A stretch of 13,354 bases of DNA, from contig QEOQ01000508.1 of assembly GCA_010279815.1 (NCBI GenBank), positions 5,381,208 through 5,394,561 of the forward strand, written 5' to 3'. The stretch is from Brachionus plicatilis (Eukaryota > Rotifera > Eurotatoria > Ploima > Brachionidae). Shown here in pieces: positions 8,245-13,354 of this stretch. Numbering within the stretch: the stretch's first letter is position 1; every line of letters begins with the position of its first letter. Below the pieces are notes generated by a model. That model did no database searches. It was not told where the DNA came from and saw only the letters and a list, made by a program, of their open reading frames with translations. A program made the translations under genes and the position numbers.

Positions 8245-9960
8245 TTTTTTAAACAGAAATCTAAAAGTGAATCTTTGAGTTTTCTTGAATAATATATTTA
8301 TGATTTTTATAAACATACTTATATTTTTTCAAGAACAATTTCAACTGTTTAAGCAATTTAAATAACTTAACATTCGTTGAAGTTGAATTTCAGCTATCTT
8401 GTTGTAACAAAAGAAATTGGTTAAAAAATTTAGAATTATATTTGATCTTTACTGAAAATTAAAAAAAATTTTCTGGACTATTTGATTCATCAACTAATTA
8501 AAAAAATGAAATTAATAATAAAAAAAAACAAGTTTTGTTCTTATCTTTTTAAATTTTAGCAAAATCATTTATTGAATAGGTATTGTGTAAGTCAGCATAA
8601 ATTAAATAAGAATATTTCCTTTTTTGAAAGAATATTTTAAAAAAGTACAAAATATTTTGCACCTTTTAAAGTCCATAATGATTTTTTTCATGCGCCAAAA
8701 ATTCAATATACATCAATGACGATTATTTTGATTATTGATTTGATTATTAACAAGAAATTAAACAATTAATTTTAGGTCTCAATTTTACGTACTTAATGTT
8801 TTTATTCTAAATCAAAGTCAATACAATTTTGAAAGAAAAAAAATATAATTAAATTTACCATTTTATTATCTGAATTCAGATTTAACAATTTTTTTCCAAC
8901 TTCAATTATTTAATTTTTATTAAAGGGCATACAGATCAGATTTTTTAATAATTGTTCCTATTCTATAGTTCTTTACTTCACTCTTCCATTTTTTTAGAGA
9001 TAAATAGATTTACGATGATCGTACCTTAGCTTAGCTGTTTTTGGTCATTAGCGTAAAAAAAGTTCAGAAGATAGATATCTATTGGGTATAAGACCATGAA
9101 AAAAATCATTTCAAAAAATCCTTTCAGCTAAAAATTTATTTTCGGTTGATAAATATTGTGGGATGTTAAATTGACTATATATTTAAATTATGATTTATTA
9201 TCTAGTTTTCTTTATCTAAAAAAAAACTTAATTAAAAAAAATTTGTTTTAAAATTTTTAAATTGAAAAAAATAAATTAAAAAATCAATCCAGAATAACAT
9301 AAATAATAGATTTTGAATGATTTCTTAAAATTGTAAAAAATTTTCCAATAGTATTTTTTTCTCAATTACACATTTTTAGCACTTTTTACTAATTTAGTAT
9401 TTTTTTTTCAACAAAATTCTTTAAAAATTGACTTCAAGAAAATCCAATTCAGACAATATTCACAATACATTAAAAATCAAATATAATAGTTTTTAATGGT
9501 GTTTGCTAATTTATGATTTACATTTCATAAAATTACTTAATAATCTTAATAATTGTAAACAATGAACTACCACACTAAGAAATTTGTTGAGAATTGTAAC
9601 CCAGAACATTCTTTTATACTAAATTGTAAACTAAAAACTAAAAACTTTTGTCCTTTTTTCTGTTAATTTAATTGAAAATATTTTATTACTAGAAACTTTT
9701 ACTAAACTAATTAATTTTAATCTTTATTTTGCTGAAAGAAGAGTGCTCTACCTTCAAGCAGCTGAAGTAAAGTCATTCAATTTTGTAAATAAATAAATTA
9801 CTTAATTAATTTAAAAATGAATTATTGAGATCTTAATTGGAAACAAGATTACAGAACTCACATTTTTTATCAAAATTCATACCATAATATTCTTAATTAT
9901 CCATCTAATGACAATAAAAAAAAATTCTTTAAAAACTTAAAGACTATAAAGTCTCTTAAA
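8245..9960. other. Intergenic A/T-rich sequence upstream of CCDC130
   Basis: No coding exon of a recognisable family was found on either strand. The region should contain the 5' untranslated region and promoter of CCDC130 (near 8245 and up), but no core motif can be told from background. Small features only: an imperfect GATTATT run (about 8720-8748), an inverted pair TACGAT/ATCGTA (about 9011-9023), and the palindrome ATAGATATCTAT (about 9070-9081). Confidence 0.4.
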
Positions 9961-10506
9961 AAAGAATGTACTTTTTGTACTTTTTGACAAAAAAACCCAA
10001 ATACCATAAAGTCTCCTTGATCTCTTAAAAAAAATAATGTCCTTTTAAAAAAAAAAAAATTTTCATTAATTTTAATTAAGATTTTAGTCTAGAATAGACG
10101 TCCTTTTTATCCTTTAAGACTTTTTCTAGTAAAAAAAAATGTCCTTTTTTAGTTCAAAAATTATAAAAGGATATTCTTTTGACTTTTTCTCTCAAATTTT
10201 TCTTAGTTAAAGGAAAATAACCCTTTAATTAACCATATTTTGACTAAGCAATTGACGTCAAGACGTCAAGAGCTTTGTCAAATTAGGGTTTATTAATGGG
10301 TTATTTTCGTTTTAACAAAATAAAAAAAAGGGAGCTTTAGGGAATTCGGGTTTTGTGAATTTAGGGAAAGATACAAAGAGAATAAAAAGTAACTCTTTTC
10401 TATCCAAAGATCTTAAAAAAAAATTTTAATTAAAATTTAAAAAAGGATTTCCTTTTTAAACCAAGGCTAAATATAAATTCTAAAAAGTACAAAAAGCACA
10501 TACTTT
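9961..10506. repeat. Foldback region between CCDC130 and aldehyde dehydrogenase
   Basis: AAAGAATGTACTTTTTGT and the following ACTTTTT (9961-9985) pair with an inverted copy at 10482-10506, with 23 of 25 bases matching. Around both arms are further GTACTTTTT/AAAAAGTAC and CTTTTTAA-type words, so it may be the remains of a larger inverted-repeat element (about 9920-10570). No clear target duplication or coding frame was seen. A second inverted pair lies at its centre. Confidence 0.5.
10213..10308. repeat. Central stem-loop with paired GACGTCAA motifs
   Basis: GAAAATAACCCTTTAATTAA and the following CC (10213-10234) pair with an inverted copy at 10287-10308, with 20 of 22 bases matching. The loop holds TTGACGTCAA (10252-10261), a perfect palindrome containing the CRE core TGACGTCA, followed directly by a second GACGTCAAG (10262-10270). 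This is unusual G/C-containing sequence for the area. Function is unknown. Confidence 0.5.
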
Positions 10507-10849
10507 ATGGGTAGAACCTAACTTAGACTTAAAAAAAAAAGTACAAAAAGTTTAAAAAGAATGTTACTACATCTATTGTCAATAGCTCTCAAAATCGACT
10601 TAAACGTCTATCTGCAGATTTTTAGTTTTTTTTAAAAGTATAATTATGTTTAGTTTAAAATTGTAATTCAATTTAGAAAAATTAATAAGAATATAATCAG
10701 TTATGTAAATTTAGGAAAAAATATTTTTAAGAATATAAATTTTAGTTAAAGTTTCAGTAATTTTAATTTAAAAAATAAAAAATCGCCGTTTTCAAATAAT
10801 CAAATTAAAAGCAATAAATCAAAAATTTATTTGACAGTTAAACTAAAAA

Positions 10850-10855
10850 TTTATT
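10850..10855 (-). terminator. Candidate polyadenylation signal of aldehyde dehydrogenase
   Basis: AATAAA on the minus strand starts only 9 nt after the stop codon (10866-10864); a second lies at 10831-10826. If used, the 3' untranslated region would be extremely short. The motif is common here by chance. Confidence 0.35.
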
Positions 10856-10863
10856 CTAAGGTT

Positions 10864-12147
10864 TTAATTATTTTTTTGAGGAATCTTGATTGTTACACAC
10901 TTAACCTCAGTATAATTGCTTATGCCATATTCTCCTTTTTCGCGACCATATCCTGATTGTTTAAAACCTAAAATAAAATCCACAATTAAAATTATGCTCT
11001 TGTAACTAGGCTTATAACTTTACCTCCGAAAGGTGCAGCAACATCAAAATTATCATAGCAATTGACCCAAACAGTTCCTGCTCTTAAGCTGTTTGATATC
11101 TGTAAAGCATTGTCTATGTTTTTGGTAAAAACCGACGCTGCAAGTCCATATTCAGCTTTTAAATAATTCATTAATAAATCTTTATTTATTAAATGTAAAA
11201 TTACTATTATTTGATCTCTCAATAACTTCATCAATTGTCTTGAATTTTAAAATTTGCATAACCGGTCCAAATATTTCTAAAAAAAATGGAATTAACAAAA
11301 TTTTTGCCAACTTGACCAACAAAATTTTCCAATACCCTCTTTACAAATTCTCATGTCATCTTTGACATCTCCAAAAACAGTTGGTTCCACAAAATATCCT
11401 TGTTCTCCCCATCGAGAACCACCAGTCAGCAACTTGGCACCTTGTTTTCGACCAGAATCGATCAGGTCCAAAATTTTTTCCATTTGTTCATTGTCAACTT
11501 GAGGTCCTTGCTCAGTTTTTGAGTCAAATGGATCACCAATTCTAACTTTTTTAGCCTTTTCAACACTTTTCTCTAAAAATTCATCATAAATATTTTCTTG
11601 AACGAATATTCTCGAGCCAGCACAGCAGCATTGGCCCTGGTTGAAAAACAAGCCGAAATGCGATTGACTCACAGCATAATCCAAGTCAGCTCCTTTCAAA
11701 TCTCCGAGTACAATATTTGGAGATTTTCCACCAAGTTCGAGAGTCACTCTCTTAATTGAATCAGCAGCTTGTCTTGCAATCAATTTGCCAACTTCAGTTG
11801 AACCAGTAAACGCAACTTTGTCTACATCAGGATGATTCACGATTGCTGCGCCAGCAGTTGGCCCATAACCAGTTAGAACATTCACAACTCCTGGCGGAAA
11901 ACCAGCTTCTGCTATCAGTTTGCACACATACAAAGCAGACAGAGGAGTTTGCTCAGCAACTTTCATGACAACTGTGCAGCCAGCTGCTAAGGCTGGTCCT
12001 AGTTTCCAAGATTGCATAAGTAAAGGAAAATTCCATGGAATTATTTGTCCAGCTATTCCAACTGGTTCATGTCTAGTATATGAAATAAAATCGCCACTGA
12101 CTGGTATTACTTTTCCATGAATTTTATCAGCCCAACCGGCATAGTAT
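10864..12147 (-). CDS. Aldehyde dehydrogenase, class 1/2 (ALDH2/ALDH1A-like), 3' four exons; 5' part outside window
   Basis: Minus-strand exons: 12147-11336, 11276-11205, 11155-11024, 10967-10864, with GT-AG introns of 59, 49 and 56 nt and a consistent frame to a TAA. This gives 372 aa from [11 protein letters not shown] to ...KIPQKNN; the family has about 500 aa, so roughly 125 N-terminal residues are missing and lie beyond the right edge. The enzyme oxidises aldehydes to acids with NAD+. Visible active-site parts: PWNFPL (oxyanion Asn), [10 protein letters not shown] (cofactor-binding Lys, 11963-11961), LELGGKSPN (general-base Glu, 11738-11736), GQCCCAG (nucleophilic Cys, middle one, 11627-11625) and KEEIFGP (Glu whose codon is split by the 59-nt intron). 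The PQKN end resembles ALDH2, but without the N-terminus mitochondrial ALDH2 and cytosolic ALDH1 cannot be separated. Confidence 0.93.
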
Positions 12148-13354
12148 CTTTTTTGAATAATTTTAATATTTTGGTCTTATTTACCCGAACAAAAAAAGAA
12201 CACTGAAAAGAACAAATACGTAAATTTACGTAAATTAAGCATAATTGATGCATATCAATTCAAAAATCGCTACGATACTTTTAAGACCGGCCACCAAGTT
12301 TTTACCACATGATAATTTTATTTATATTTCTTTTTAATTTCTTTATTATAAAACCCTCTCAGTTTTTTCTAATTTTTTTTACTTATTATTTGTATATTGT
12401 ATTGTATATCAAAGTTATCAATAATGTCTGTTAGACTACATAGTCTGATTAGTTTCTCTTATTTCTGTAATTTTCCTTTTATTGCGTAATGTGCTACCAT
12501 AGGTGATCTCCTAGTAGACCGCATCCGCAAGCTTTCTTGCCGTATGATTATTATTTTTGTAAAAAAAAAAGTGATAATACGCATTTTTACGTAAAGATAA
12601 TTTTGTAAATTAACTTCTATTGACGCAATTATACGAAAATTTTCATAATTTTACGTAAATTTACCGATTTTAATATAAATTCTAAAAGGATCAAAAAAGC
12701 TGCTGATTTCTTGCAATTTTTAAAAAAATAAACTTTTTTGTATTTTTCAACAATTTTTATCTAAAAATTAAAAATCGTAATTTTACGTAAATTCATGTAA
12801 AACATAAAATTCCAATGAGTAAATTTTGGTAAAAAATTGTATAAAAAAAAAATAAAAAAACGTAAGAAACTGTAAATTTTTTAAATTTATTTTATTTTTT
12901 GTTTTGTTTAATTTTTTCTGTGATTAGACTAATCTCCATATTTTTCAATTACTATTTTGATTACCTTTGTTTGAATATTTAAATTTTAATGAGGAAAATT
13001 ATTTAATAAAATCTTTTTTAAAGGCAAATTGAAGTTTCAGATCAAATTTTGTGATCAAAACGATCATTTAAAATTCTATTTATTTAATCTAATGATTTGG
13101 ATAATTTTTGAAAAATAAATTCTTAATATTATTAGACATTTTATGTCAAATAAGGGTTCAATATCAAATTAGCAACAAAATCATTGATCTCTTAATTATT
13201 TTAACAATAATATCAATAATTTAAAAAATTCGGTGCAGCTTCTGAAAGTTTGTCAGCTTAGGACTTTTTCTTAAACGTCTCAGTTTAAATCCTTAATTTA
13301 AGCTTTATTGATTTGGAATGAGCTGAAGGATTCACTTAGAAAGCTGAGAATAAA
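12148..13354 (-). other. Presumed 5' intron of the aldehyde dehydrogenase gene
   Basis: The acceptor AAAAAAG ends at 12148 and the exon starts one base before a codon boundary, so an upstream exon ending with two bases of a codon is required. No N-terminal dehydrogenase exon was recognised up to the right edge, so this intron would be at least 1.2 kb. It contains several TTACGTAA-type words (12218-12794), a small hairpin AGACTA/TAGTCT (about 12432-12445) and the start of a dispersed repeat at 13023. Confidence 0.55.
13023..13222. mobile_element. Second, partial copy of the GGCAAATTGAAG element
   Basis: It starts GGCAAATTGAAGTTTCAGAT and aligns along about 200 bp with the reverse complement of 3930-4136, including the AAAACGATCATTTAAAA and GACAT...ATGTC stretches. 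After about 13222 the similarity stops, so this copy is truncated, recombined or a different subfamily; the other end was not found in the window. Its presence shows that the 546-bp element belongs to a dispersed family. Confidence 0.7.

Noticed and set aside
11276..11336. Possible frameshift in the dehydrogenase near KEGIGKF
   Set aside because: It is an ordinary 59-nt GT-AG intron; splicing restores [10 protein letters not shown].
11920..12120. Open frame antisense to aldehyde dehydrogenase
   Set aside because: Shadow of the conserved dehydrogenase exon.
12430..12545. Less A/T-rich stretch with small hairpins, considered as an RNA gene
   Set aside because: No tRNA arms or B-box-like sequence and no other RNA family recognised; hairpins are short and isolated.

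Overview
The window looks like nuclear DNA of an AT-rich invertebrate animal. It carries intron-containing genes with clear animal orthologues, most introns are only about 48-63 nt, and the rest is A/T-rich and crowded with small non-autonomous DNA transposons. A rotifer such as Brachionus would fit the base composition and intron size, but that is a guess; nothing here fixes the species.

There are three protein genes. (1) On the + strand, 381-4770, is a complete 12-exon gene for a mitochondrial Na+/Ca2+ exchanger (NCLX, SLC8B1); the spliced model keeps one frame and gives 578 aa, against about 584 in human. (2) On the - strand, 8244-5019, is a complete 4-exon gene for the splicing factor CCDC130/YJU2B (CWC16 family), 355 aa, whose first coding exon is only the ATG. 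It converges on the exchanger gene, with about 250 bp between the stop codons. (3) On the - strand, 12147-10864, are the last four exons of a class 1/2 aldehyde dehydrogenase (372 aa); the first ~125 residues lie beyond the right edge.

The clearest unusual signal is intron 3 of the exchanger (830-892). It is a minor-spliceosome AT-AC intron: the 5' site is exactly ATATCCTTT, the branch site is near-consensus, and the intron ends in AC. It sits directly before the first ion-binding (alpha-1) repeat.

The long introns are long because transposons landed in them. Intron 4 of the exchanger holds a 308-bp hAT-like MITE with a perfect 8-bp target-site duplication (TSD); removing it leaves a 55-nt intron. 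Intron 9 holds a nested set: an outer inverted-repeat element, an inner foldback, and a 546-bp element with its own perfect 8-bp TSD. About 200 bp of that last family recurs at 13023. Intron 3 of CCDC130 holds a 356-bp Mutator-like MITE with a 9-bp TSD and ~150-bp arms, and a 1071-bp Tc1/mariner-like element with a TA TSD. The 2.6-kb gap between CCDC130 and the dehydrogenase has no recognisable gene but contains a foldback region at 9961-10506. No transposase gene, RNA gene or CRISPR array was seen.
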